Assembly: GCA_030691295.1 (NCBI GenBank)
Contig: JAUYEQ010000442.1
Span: forward strand, 1-8,097
Direction: 5' to 3'
Origin: Bacteroidota bacterium
GTDB lineage: Bacteria > Bacteroidota > Bacteroidia > Bacteroidales > Prolixibacteraceae
DNA: 8,097 nucleotides
A model generated the notes under the pieces. The model did not search any database. It saw only the letters and a list, made by a program, of their open reading frames with translations, and was not told the DNA's origin. Below are positions 1 through 6,576 of this stretch, piece after piece. Every line of letters starts with the position of its first letter. Position 1 is the stretch's first letter. The translations under genes were made by a program, and so were the position numbers.

Positions 1-1
1 G

Positions 2-475
2 ATTTCCTATTTGAACAAGCCTTTGCTGATTGATTCAAAAAAAATGATTCATCCGGCAAAAATAAATCTGGCTGAAACTGATTTATCGTTTGCGTTAATT
101 GACACGGGAACGACCGGGGCAACGGGTCCGTTGGTTCAGCATTTTATCGAACGGTTTAACTTTCCTGAGTTTGAACTGGCATTCGATAAACAGTTTATTC
201 CAGCCAACAACGGTTGCATCGAATCATTGCTGAGCGGCAATCAACAAAACTTCTTTCTTTTTCTGGATCAACTGATTCACTTTCAGTTACAGCATTTCCG
301 GAGAATGATCCCCGGAGATTTTCATGGTATAATTTCAGAAGCGCTAACCGAAAAAGTCTTTATTAAACTGCTGGGTTCGGGCGGTGGCGGCTTTTTGCTG
401 GCCATTTCTGAAACTAAAAGCGGGCTAAAAAACTGGGTCGGCAAGAATCAAATTGAACTGTTAATGGTTAACTAA
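2..475 (+). CDS. mvk: Mevalonate kinase, C-terminal part (5' truncated by window)
   Basis: This is a GHMP-family kinase, most likely mevalonate kinase, which phosphorylates mevalonate with ATP in the cytosolic mevalonate route to isopentenyl diphosphate. The reading frame is open to the left edge (first full codon at 2), and the visible start ISYLNKPLLI is internal family sequence, so the TTG at 11 is not a real start. About 157 residues remain of an expected 300 or so. Near the C-terminus KLLGSGGGGFLL is the glycine-rich GHMP motif 3, which shapes the ATP/substrate pocket. Upstream, ALIDTGTTGATGPLV resembles the stretch found in Bacteroidota mevalonate kinases. The N-terminal ATP-binding motif lies outside the window. 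The gene ends inside the 3' end of the convergent miaB gene, overlapping it by 15 bases. Another GHMP kinase of the same pathway is possible, but the LGSGGGG form fits mevalonate kinase best. Confidence 0.82.
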   Translation: MSYLNKPLLIDSKKMIHPAKINLAETDLSFALIDTGTTGATGPLVQHFIERFNFPEFELAFDKQFIPANNGCIESLLSGNQQNFFLFLDQLIHFQLQHFRRMIPGDFHGIISEALTEKVFIKLLGSGGGGFLLAISETKSGLKNWVGKNQIELLMVN

Positions 476-1804
476 AACCAACATTTCGCCACTCATTGAA
501 AAATCGGCTGCCGAAGTAATTTTCACATCCACAATTTCCCCCATCAATGAAGCGTCGCTACGATCGAGCCGGACAATAAGTTTTCCTTCGGTCAGTCCGG
601 TTGAAAAGCCCGTTTTACGGTCGGTTCCATTGATCAGAACGCGCATTGTTCTGCCAACCATTGTTTCGTTGTATTCTTTTGAATGAATTTTCAGTATTTC
701 GGTTAGCCGGTGCAGACGGTCCTTTTTATCTTCAGCCGAGACCTCGTTTTCCCATCGGAAACTGGCGGCTCCGGGGCGTGGTGAATACATCGCGATGTAG
801 GCCATGTTGAAACGGAATTCGTTCATGGCAGTCACGGTGTTCTGAAATTCGGGTTCGCCTTCGCTTGAAAATCCAACAATGATGTCGGTAAACAAAGTGG
901 CCTGAGGAATCAGTTCGCGAATGTCAGCCACAATCCGGCGGTATTTGTCCATTGAATGCCGGCGGTTCATTTTTATCAGCACACGTTCGTCGCCACTTTG
1001 CATGGGCAGATGAACTTGCTTGGCCAAACAATCGTACGCGGCAATTACTTCAATCACTTCGCGGTTCATGTCCTGCGGATGTGGTGAGGTAAAATACACC
1101 CAAAATTCTTCGCCGGAAGTGATGCCGTATTCGCCAATCTGACGAAGCAATTCAGCAAAATTGATTTCTTCGCCATTTTTATCCAGTCCATACGAGTTTA
1201 CATTCTGGCCTAAAAGTGTGATGGATTTGTATCCCTGATTCACCAAATGGCGAATCTCATCAATAATTTCTCCGGAAGGTCGTGAAACTTCGCGCCCACG
1301 GGTATAGGGAACCGCACAAAACGTACAGAATTTGTCGCAACCGTTCTGTATCGGCACAAAAGCTTCGTAGGTCGATTGGTATTTGGGTTTGATGTGCCAC
1401 ATTTCGGCAATATGCTCGTTTTTAGGCATCACCGGTTGCGGCGACCGAAGTCCGGCAGGAGTCACAACTCCGTATCCGCGAATCATTTCCGGCAATTGCG
1501 CCAGTTCGCTCATCTGAAATGTCAGGTCAAACGTTTTCAGGAATTTCTCTTTGTCGGCAGGCAACAAACATCCTGAAACAAAAGTAATCAGGTTGCGTTT
1601 GTTCTTCCACCGGTTCCACTGGGCGATTTTGTTGTAAACTTTGTCGATGGGTTTTTGCCTCACCGAACAAGCCAGCATACCAAGTAAATTGGCTTCTTCC
1701 TCGTTTTCAGTTCTTTCGTAACCCATATTTTCGAGCACGGCACTCACGCGCTCGCTGTCCGAAAGGTTCATCTGGCAACCCAATGTAATCAGGTGGTACT
1801 TCAT
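461..1804 (-). CDS. miaB: MiaB-family tRNA methylthiotransferase
   Basis: This radical-SAM enzyme is predicted to add a methylthio group to C2 of isopentenyl-adenosine 37 in tRNAs reading UNN codons. Its 447 residues match MiaB length. The N-terminal UPF0004 domain (about 1-120) has the three cysteines for the auxiliary 4Fe-4S cluster: C10 in TLGCQMN, C46 in ACSVRQ and C79 in SGCLLP. The radical-SAM cluster motif CxxxCxxC is C156/C160/C163 in NGCDKFCTFCAVPYTRGRE. LGQNVNSYG (198-206) and TDIIVGF (306-312) are typical of the core. A C-terminal TRAM domain runs from about 380 to 445. Two spots are atypical: ML precedes C46 where NT or NS is usual, and GFSSEGE replaces GFPGETE. The overall flavour differs from the usual Bacteroidota MiaB, so it may be a second or transferred paralogue. 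RimO and MtaB are less likely given CSVRQ and YTRGRE. It follows the reductase gene by 57 bases, probably as one transcript. Confidence 0.88.
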   Translation of the reverse strand: MKYHLITLGCQMNLSDSERVSAVLENMGYERTENEEEANLLGMLACSVRQKPIDKVYNKIAQWNRWKNKRNLITFVSGCLLPADKEKFLKTFDLTFQMSELAQLPEMIRGYGVVTPAGLRSPQPVMPKNEHIAEMWHIKPKYQSTYEAFVPIQNGCDKFCTFCAVPYTRGREVSRPSGEIIDEIRHLVNQGYKSITLLGQNVNSYGLDKNGEEINFAELLRQIGEYGITSGEEFWVYFTSPHPQDMNREVIEVIAAYDCLAKQVHLPMQSGDERVLIKMNRRHSMDKYRRIVADIRELIPQATLFTDIIVGFSSEGEPEFQNTVTAMNEFRFNMAYIAMYSPRPGAASFRWENEVSAEDKKDRLHRLTEILKIHSKEYNETMVGRTMRVLINGTDRKTGFSTGLTEGKLIVRLDRSDASLMGEIVDVKITSAADFSMSGEMLVLVNH

Positions 1805-1830
1805 TTATAGAACATTTTTATTTTGAATGG

Positions 1831-1862
1831 CAAGTTGCTAGCGGCTAGCAGCCAGCGGCTTG
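1831..1862. repeat. GC-rich imperfect hairpin (REP-like) between reductase and miaB
   Basis: The two 12-base arms, 1831-1842 (CAAGTTGCTAGC) and 1851-1862 (GCCAGCGGCTTG), pair around an 8-base centre. In the plus strand the stem has two G-T wobbles and one mismatch. In the minus-strand transcript the same spots give two A-C mismatches and one wobble, so the RNA of the flanking genes folds less well. Short GCTAGC/GGC/CAGC units repeat inside it, and it is clearly more GC-rich than its surroundings. No T-run follows on either strand, so it does not look like an intrinsic terminator. It fills almost the whole gap between the reductase stop and the miaB start. A REP-type intergenic repeat is the best guess; no second copy is seen in this window. 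Confidence 0.5.
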
Positions 1863-2543
1863 CTAAAAGTAAACTTCGCAGTGAATTTGGTCGCGTTCAA
1901 AACCCTTTTCTTTTAGTATTTCAAGCGCGTCGAAAATCATGTCGCTATTGCCGCAAAGGTAAAAATCGGTTTCGGGAGCGAAAGTACAGTTTTTTAAATA
2001 ACCCGTCACACGACCTGTATAAGTTCCGTTCGTATCACGGCTTGTGCACAAAACATAGCGGTCGGCTGCATATTCATGCCGGTCGTAGGCTTCTGTTGCA
2101 AGGCGAACACCGTGAATGAGCGTGTAATCAATTTCAGGATAAGTACGGACCATGCTCCTGAAAGGCGCGATACCGGTACCACTGGCGATGAATACAAATT
2201 TGCCGGTTTCGGCAGCTTTCGCTTCCATCCCGAATTTTCCGAAAGGACCGTGAATCTCCACCAAATCGCCTGATTTCAGCTTTCGGAGTTTGGGGGTGAA
2301 ATAGCCATTGTCAACTTCTTTTACCAAAACTTCGAGATTGGTGTCGTTTTCGCCGCTGTAAATCGAGTATTCCCTGCTTTGGTAGTCGCCGTGAATACCC
2401 AGCGAAAGATGCTGGCCTGCCTGAAATGAAAACCGTGCCCGTGGTAATTTAAGCGAAAATGTTTCGCCTGTCAAATGCCTGATTTCTTCAATCTTGTAAA
2501 AACTTTCGTCAATCTTTATGTCGTGCTTAATTAAACTCATCAT
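1863..2543 (-). CDS. Ferredoxin/flavodoxin-NADP(+) reductase-like FAD oxidoreductase
   Basis: This cytosolic flavoprotein is predicted to pass electrons between NAD(P)H and a small carrier such as ferredoxin or flavodoxin. Its 226 residues match compact single-chain FNR family members. The FAD domain (about 12-105) has the RxYS motif in REYSIYSG (57-64), which binds the flavin, and GPFGKFG (99-105). The NAD(P) domain (about 113-226) has IASGTGIAPFRSM (119-131), and YLCGNSDMIFDAL (195-207) with the conserved CG pair. The chain ends in CEVYF, an aromatic terminus like that of FNRs where the last aromatic stacks on the flavin. There is no iron-sulfur domain. Two ATG codons stand in tandem (2543 and 2540); the first is used here. 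A good promoter lies just upstream, and a flavodoxin-domain gene diverges from the same region, a plausible redox partner. Physiological substrate cannot be read from sequence. Confidence 0.85.
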   Translation of the reverse strand: MMSLIKHDIKIDESFYKIEEIRHLTGETFSLKLPRARFSFQAGQHLSLGIHGDYQSREYSIYSGENDTNLEVLVKEVDNGYFTPKLRKLKSGDLVEIHGPFGKFGMEAKAAETGKFVFIASGTGIAPFRSMVRTYPEIDYTLIHGVRLATEAYDRHEYAADRYVLCTSRDTNGTYTGRVTGYLKNCTFAPETDFYLCGNSDMIFDALEILKEKGFERDQIHCEVYF

Positions 2544-2562
2544 GCTGTTAAAATTTGGAGGC

Positions 2563-2593
2563 CAAAAATACTATTTATTTTTATTTCAGACAA
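2563..2593 (-). promoter_or_regulatory. Bacteroidota-type promoter for the reductase gene
   Basis: On the minus strand, TATTTTTG (2570-2563) matches the Bacteroidota -7 consensus TAnnTTTG exactly. A TTG (2593-2591) stands 20 bases upstream, at the spacing expected for the -33 element. Transcription would start about 10 to 15 bases before the ATG at 2543, giving a short leader. It may drive both the reductase and miaB. Confidence 0.6.
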
Positions 2594-2721
2594 CTAAGTC
2601 TTTTGTTAATGCGGAAAGATAACATTGAAATTAACCGGTCAGCTAATTTATTATTTGTTTTTTTAACAAAAAACTTCAAAAATTATGACCAAACTTACCT
2701 GATTGATTGCTCTCGTTTCCG

Positions 2722-2729
2722 TAAATTTG
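2722..2729 (+). promoter_or_regulatory. -7 promoter element for the flavodoxin-domain gene
   Basis: TAAATTTG matches the Bacteroidota -7 consensus TAnnTTTG exactly and sits 23 bases before the ATG at 2753. No convincing -33 TTG is found at the ideal spacing; the nearest TTG, at 2703-2705, is 16 bases away, so the promoter may be weak or activator-dependent. The element also shows that the gene starts at 2753, because an upstream start would lie outside the transcript. Confidence 0.45.
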
Positions 2730-2752
2730 GGAGGAAACAAAAACAGAAACAG

Positions 2753-3256
2753 ATGAAAACAACTATTATTTACAGCAGTTCGCACGGATGCACCGAAAAA
2801 GTAGTGCAGGAACTTTCCCAAAAACTATCAGGTGAGGTCGCAATCATTAATTTGCGTAAAAATCCATCACCTTCCGTTGCCGATTCCGACAGGGTTATTA
2901 TTGGAGGATCCATTCATGCCGGACAAATTCAGAAAAGCGTCAGAGATTTTTGCACAGCCAATCTGGAAGCTTTGGAAAACAGAGAAATAGGCCTTTTTAT
3001 TTGCTGTATGTACGAGCCTGAAGTTGCCCGTGAACAGATCAAAAACGCGTTTCCGGAAGAGTTGCACCAAATGGCAAAAACGGAAGCGATTTTTGGAGGG
3101 GAATTCAACTTCGAAAAAATGAATATCATTGAGCGGATGCTTGTTAGGAAAATTGCAAAAGTGAACGAGAGTGTTTCGAAAATTGACCACAACTCAATCG
3201 ACCGGTTTGCTACCAGAATGGAAAAAACATACAGTCCGTTTATGTTTCTTGTGTGA
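2753..3256 (+). CDS. HemG-like flavodoxin-domain protein
   Basis: This is a small FMN-binding flavodoxin-fold protein of 167 residues, resembling the menaquinone-linked protoporphyrinogen dehydrogenase HemG (about 180 residues in E. coli) and related Flavodoxin_5 proteins. The N-terminal IIYSSSHGCTEKV (5-17) is the FMN-phosphate loop, and DRVIIGGSIHAGQIQKSVRDF (46-66) parallels HemG's DRVVIGASI segment, which cups the flavin ring. No membrane segment or signal peptide is seen. The frame stays open upstream to 2555 with a TTG, but that extension is low-complexity, would overlap the promoter and lacks family resemblance, so the ATG at 2753 is chosen. The gene diverges from an FNR-like reductase and stops 6 bases before the convergent trmN6-like stop. 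A true protoporphyrinogen oxidase role is possible but unproven, as this family also holds general flavodoxin-like electron carriers. Confidence 0.8.
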   Translation: MKTTIIYSSSHGCTEKVVQELSQKLSGEVAIINLRKNPSPSVADSDRVIIGGSIHAGQIQKSVRDFCTANLEALENREIGLFICCMYEPEVAREQIKNAFPEELHQMAKTEAIFGGEFNFEKMNIIERMLVRKIAKVNESVSKIDHNSIDRFATRMEKTYSPFMFLV

Positions 3257-3262
3257 CTCAAG

Positions 3263-3982
3263 TCAGAATTTCAGATAAAAATCCTTAGTCAATTCCTTGT
3301 ATTCCGGGGTGTAATCGTGGTGTGTCCCGAATTCAATCATCAGGGTTTCCTCCTGAAAAATACATTCTGATTTGGTTAATTCGGCCAGTATCCGAAAAAC
3401 CGGCTTTTGCGGATTTGGCTTGATATGGCAGATGCGGGAAATAAACAGATTGTTCAAAACAACCAATTTCATTAACTCCGGAAGGCTCTCGATTGGCAGA
3501 ACCAAAGCTATTTTACCAGTTTCGCTAAGTAACCCAAGTGCTCCTGAAATTAAAACACTCAGTGGCAACGAATCGGAATGCCGCGCAGTTGCCCGATTTT
3601 CGAGAGGTGCTTTGTGTCCGTTGGTAAAATACGGCGGATTACTCACAATCAGATCATATTTCAAATCTGACTTTTCCGTAAATTCCTGAAACGAACACAA
3701 TTCAATCTGAATCCGAGCATTCCAGGGAGATTGGTCAGCATTAAAAACAGCTTCCTGAAAAGCTTCCGGTTCAATTTCCAAAGCATCAATTTGCGCATCG
3801 GGATTTCGCTGCGCCATCATCAGGGCAATTAATCCGGTTCCGGCTCCAATGTCTAAAATCCGCTTTGCTCCTGAAACATCTGCCCAGGCACCGATCAAAA
3901 CACCATCGACACCCACTTTCATGGCTGATTGCTCCTGAATAATCCGGAATTGTTTAAACTGAAAATAGTTGTTTCGTGACAT
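3263..3982 (-). CDS. trmN6: tRNA1(Val) adenine-37 N6-methyltransferase (TrmN6/YfiC family)
   Basis: This SAM-dependent methyltransferase is predicted to form N6-methyladenosine at position 37 of tRNA1(Val). Its 239 residues are close to the E. coli enzyme. The start FxFKQFRIIQEQSAMKVGVDGVLIGAWA (7-34) is characteristic of this family. Motif I, LDIGAGTG (43-50), binds SAM; the acidic residue E69 in ALEIEP ends strand two and would contact the ribose. SNPPYF (114-119) carries the NPPY motif that holds the target adenine amino group. The first part is more conserved than the rest. Its stop is 6 bases from the convergent flavodoxin-gene stop. It lies downstream of the aldo/keto reductase on the same strand, but nearly 300 bases containing a palindromic repeat separate them, so separate transcription is likely. 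A different N6-adenine substrate cannot be ruled out. Confidence 0.88.
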   Translation of the reverse strand: MSRNNYFQFKQFRIIQEQSAMKVGVDGVLIGAWADVSGAKRILDIGAGTGLIALMMAQRNPDAQIDALEIEPEAFQEAVFNADQSPWNARIQIELCSFQEFTEKSDLKYDLIVSNPPYFTNGHKAPLENRATARHSDSLPLSVLISGALGLLSETGKIALVLPIESLPELMKLVVLNNLFISRICHIKPNPQKPVFRILAELTKSECIFQEETLMIEFGTHHDYTPEYKELTKDFYLKF

Positions 3983-4042
3983 AAAAAGAAATCCAGGTTT
4001 AGTGTCAGGGTGATTTTAAGGTAGCCCCGTGACCAAAGTAAG

Positions 4043-4200
4043 AAAAAACCTTATTTATTAAGGCAACCTCAGTACAAATCGAAGGCGAATTAAGCACTAA
4101 CCTTATTACCTTATTGATTTACAGATAAATTAATAAGGTTAAATTCATAGGTTATTCTGAATTCTACTGAGGTTTAAAAAAAATAGAAATAAGGTTTTTT
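4043..4200. repeat. 158-bp nested palindromic element (MITE-like), copy 1
   Basis: Several inverted repeats nest around a common centre. The outer arms AAAAAACCTTATTT (4043-4056) and 4187-4200 are perfect over 14 bases. Next, AACCTCAGTA (4065-4074) pairs perfectly with 4165-4174. Then GAATT (4087-4091) pairs with 4160-4164, and TAACC (4098-4102) with 4150-4154. At the core is a strong 14-bp hairpin. The whole could fold as one long interrupted stem-loop. It contains no ORF. No target-site duplication is evident at the outer ends. A diverged copy of the left half lies at 7897-7982. It occupies most of the gap between the aldo/keto reductase and trmN6-like genes. It may be a miniature inverted-repeat transposable element, a palindromic intergenic repeat, or a structured RNA; which one cannot be decided from the window. 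Confidence 0.65.
4108..4139. repeat. Core 14-bp hairpin of the palindromic element
   Basis: ACCTTATTGATTTA (4108-4121) pairs with 4126-4139 around the 4-base loop CAGA, with a single G-T wobble (4116/4131). It is the tightest inverted repeat in the window. An extra ACCTTATT at 4100-4107 directly repeats the first eight bases of the left arm, so two registers of pairing are possible. No T-run follows on either strand, so a simple terminator role is unlikely. Confidence 0.7.
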
Positions 4201-4278
4201 TGTTGAATCATCAGAAATTCGACCGGAAATATTATTTCCACTTGTTCCTGCTTCGCCCAGCAAGATGTATTTCCTTAT

Positions 4279-5202
4279 TTATCCCCGTTTTAATTCCCCA
4301 AGCGCTTTCTCAACACGGACAAGGTAATTGTCTATTTGCGCTGTATTTTCAAACCCGACGATCATCATGTTTACGGTTCCCAAACCCATTACGAAACGTA
4401 ACGTGTTGTCTATTTTTTCGCTGTCGCCGCTATATTTTCCATCGCCAATCACTTTCATCCCAATCACACCTTTTCCCGAATCATGCAATTGTTTGATCAC
4501 TTTTACAACTTCTTCGGGCTCCGGCTTGTCCATGGCAATTCCATACGGATTGATCCGCACATGAATAACATCAACCCACGGACTTTCTACCGCAGCTTTC
4601 ATGGCTTCCAGCGAATGAACCGAAACACCATGCGCCTTGACAATTCCCTTCGATTTCAAATTTTCCAGAATATCCATCTGACGTTTTTGGGAATCTGTCC
4701 AGTCGGCATCCACCATACAATGTATCTGAACCAAATCGATGTAATCAGTTTTCATTTCTTTCCTGAAACGATCGACGACAATATTCGCATCAGGTCTGTC
4801 GGCATCAGGAATACCGCCGCTCCGAACCCAAATTTTAGAAGTAATGGTAAGTTCTTCCCGATTCATGTGTGGCAGGACATCAGCCATCATCCAATGCGTT
4901 CCGTAAGTGTCGGCACAATCGAAATTGCGAAATCCTTTATCGTAAGCATACCTCAACATTCCCAGACTCTTGTCTTTTTCCTGTTTGGTGAGAAATGAAG
5001 AGCGGTTTGAAGCATGAACACCCGTTCCAATACCCAGCAACGTAGTTTCCATTCCTGAATTTCCAAGTTTTACTTTTTGAAGCGGATTTAATGAGGCGCT
5101 TTGAAATGTATTTGCCAAAAGCGGATTCGAAAATAAAACGTGCGCGGTTCCAAGCGAAAGGGCTGTAAGAAATTTTCTTCGGTTTAAATTCAATGTTTCC
5201 AT
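4279..5202 (-). CDS. Exported-type aldo/keto reductase with twin-arginine-like leader
   Basis: This 307-residue protein belongs to the aldo/keto reductase superfamily of NAD(P)H-dependent oxidoreductases with a TIM-barrel fold. The start NRRKFLTALSLG (7-18), followed by a hydrophobic stretch to about residue 30 (PLLANT), looks like a twin-arginine signal, suggesting folded export to the periplasm with cofactor bound. The barrel then begins at KVKLGNSGMETTLLGIGTG (43-61). The catalytic tetrad is visible: D95 and Y100 in FDCADTYG, K123 in TSKIWV and H161 in QIHCM. The late segment IVGFENTAQIDNYL (281-294) is in the place of the cofactor-phosphate-binding region. The first in-frame ATG that includes the leader is used. 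Many Bacteroidota carry such leader-bearing reductases; substrate is unknown. It lies 81 bases after hipA on the same strand, with an inverted repeat just before its start. Confidence 0.85.
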   Translation of the reverse strand: METLNLNRRKFLTALSLGTAHVLFSNPLLANTFQSASLNPLQKVKLGNSGMETTLLGIGTGVHASNRSSFLTKQEKDKSLGMLRYAYDKGFRNFDCADTYGTHWMMADVLPHMNREELTITSKIWVRSGGIPDADRPDANIVVDRFRKEMKTDYIDLVQIHCMVDADWTDSQKRQMDILENLKSKGIVKAHGVSVHSLEAMKAAVESPWVDVIHVRINPYGIAMDKPEPEEVVKVIKQLHDSGKGVIGMKVIGDGKYSGDSEKIDNTLRFVMGLGTVNMMIVGFENTAQIDNYLVRVEKALGELKRG

Positions 5203-5207
5203 GATAG

Positions 5208-5230
5208 CTAATTTATATCAAATAAATTAG
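5208..5230. promoter_or_regulatory. Perfect inverted repeat upstream of the aldo/keto reductase start
   Basis: CTAATTTAT (5208-5216) and ATAAATTAG (5222-5230) form a perfect 9-bp dyad around a 5-base centre, ending 5 bases before the ATG at 5202. It overlaps TTTATTTG on the minus strand (5226-5219), a one-mismatch version of the -7 element. It could be an operator for a dimeric repressor or a weak AT-rich leader hairpin. No T-run follows it, so it is not a clear terminator for hipA. Confidence 0.4.
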
Positions 5231-5283
5231 TAAAACTTCTGAGGATCGTTTTTGTTCAAAAAAGGGAAAGGGAGTTGGTTCTG

Positions 5284-6576
5284 CTACAAAACCACCAACG
5301 TTTCCCCAATCGCATCCCGCAACTTAGCCTCAACATTCACCTGTTCGGCGAAATTATGCCATTTGGCAACCGTTTCAGCGATTTGCTGAACGATGGCAGG
5401 CGCTTTTTTCACGTTCATTTGGCGGCCAACTTCGAGTAAATCGTCGCGCGTAATTCCCTGTCGTTTCCCGTTTATACTTAGTGCATGTTGGCTCACCCAC
5501 TCGCTGCCCGGCCGGTAAGCGTGGCAAACGTCATAAGCCGGAGCCAACTTCCATTCGCCCGATTGGTTCATCAAAAAAGCAAAATTTTTGGTATGATCGT
5601 CGCAATTTTTAGCCATTACATTGAACACCATCCGGCGAAACATTTGTTCAGCTTCAGGGTAAGTCAGCCGCAACATTCGCATGGTTTGAAACAGTTGCTC
5701 ATAGCTGTACGAATAGATGTCGTTAAAATCGTAGTGCATTAAGCCACAAAACGTTTGCACATGCAACTTTTCGCTGCCAGTTGGGCGGTCGAACCGGCGG
5801 GTCATAAAATGAGCGCGACCGTTTTCTTCAATCAAACGGCATTCTGTCATCTCAATACCGCAATCAACCGCCATCAGGTAGTAGGCCATCTCTACCCTAC
5901 CATAACCCCAGGTTACCCCAAACTGACTGTCGTCAACCCCATCGAACTTGAGTAGCCATTGCGTAAAACCTTCAGGAGCATCGGTCTGTCCAGATCGGAC
6001 TTCTCCGGTTTCGGCATTCCATGCAACAATTGCTTTTGCCCTCGCCCCTCCGGCAGAGGTACCTATTTTCAGAATATCAGAAAGCGCCTTCTGCTCATCG
6101 TGCGAAAGCTGTGACTGAAACGATTGTCTTCCGGTCAGGATTTGCTGCGCCACATCAACCAAACTTCCAATTTCAACAACGGTAGCCTGATTGGCAGATT
6201 TTGGTACTACCGGCTCAAATTCCAGAGCGCCCATTCCGCGTTTTCCCGTAAAACAAAGCATTTCAACCGGGTTCATGCTCCCTGAAAGGCGGCCAACACG
6301 GGCAAGCCAGGTGTTAATCAATTCATTTCCGTAACGGTCGGGCAAAACATCAGCCAGCAAACCGGGCAAACCTTTAAATGTTTTGCTTCCGGCAAGTTCG
6401 CGAAATGAAAATATATGATTTTGAGCTTCCGAAATTGGCATTTTCATTGGCGACACATCCAACCCATACTGGACAAACATCGGATCAAATTCAAAATCAG
6501 CAAATCCAGATTCTGAATTCCAGTGAATGGCGCCAATGCGTTTATTCCAGATATTTATGAATGCATTTTCAATCAT
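5284..6576 (-). CDS. hipA: HipA-family serine/threonine kinase toxin
   Basis: HipA toxins are kinases whose E. coli member phosphorylates glutamyl-tRNA synthetase and causes growth arrest; HipB neutralises them. This 430-residue protein is full length. The N-terminal HipA domain includes LPGLLADVLPDRYG (70-83). SAGGARAK (174-181) occupies the place of E. coli SIAGAQEK, with S174 matching autophosphorylated S150. K210 in LLKFDG is the likely ATP lysine. NCDDHTKNF (324-332) holds the catalytic aspartate and Mg-binding N331, and D349 in APAYDV is the metal-binding aspartate. All key catalytic positions appear intact, so an active kinase is expected; its target here is unknown. The ATG at 6576 is chosen because it overlaps the hipB stop as TGATG, which implies translational coupling; a TTG at 6582 is also in frame. 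The gene lies downstream of its antitoxin, the usual order. Confidence 0.92.
   Translation of the reverse strand: MIENAFINIWNKRIGAIHWNSESGFADFEFDPMFVQYGLDVSPMKMPISEAQNHIFSFRELAGSKTFKGLPGLLADVLPDRYGNELINTWLARVGRLSGSMNPVEMLCFTGKRGMGALEFEPVVPKSANQATVVEIGSLVDVAQQILTGRQSFQSQLSHDEQKALSDILKIGTSAGGARAKAIVAWNAETGEVRSGQTDAPEGFTQWLLKFDGVDDSQFGVTWGYGRVEMAYYLMAVDCGIEMTECRLIEENGRAHFMTRRFDRPTGSEKLHVQTFCGLMHYDFNDIYSYSYEQLFQTMRMLRLTYPEAEQMFRRMVFNVMAKNCDDHTKNFAFLMNQSGEWKLAPAYDVCHAYRPGSEWVSQHALSINGKRQGITRDDLLEVGRQMNVKKAPAIVQQIAETVAKWHNFAEQVNVEAKLRDAIGETLVVL

Noticed and set aside
11..13. TTG at 11 as the start of the left-edge gene
   Set aside because: The frame is open to the window edge and the residues before and after TTG are internal mevalonate kinase sequence, so the gene simply begins outside the window.
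2555..2752. Upstream extension of the flavodoxin-domain gene starting at a TTG
   Set aside because: The extension is lysine/phenylalanine-rich low-complexity sequence without family resemblance and runs over the -7 elements of both divergent genes. The family N-terminus begins at the ATG at 2753.
4100..4115. Two ACCTTATT units as a CRISPR or tandem-repeat array
   Set aside because: Only two 8-base units occur, without regular spacers; they form part of the palindromic element.
4043..4200. Palindrome as a plain intrinsic terminator for the aldo/keto reductase gene
   Set aside because: The outer arms do end in a T-run on each strand, but they are separated by about 130 bases, and the tight core hairpin has no T-run. 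It could terminate incidentally, but the size and second copy fit a repeat element better.
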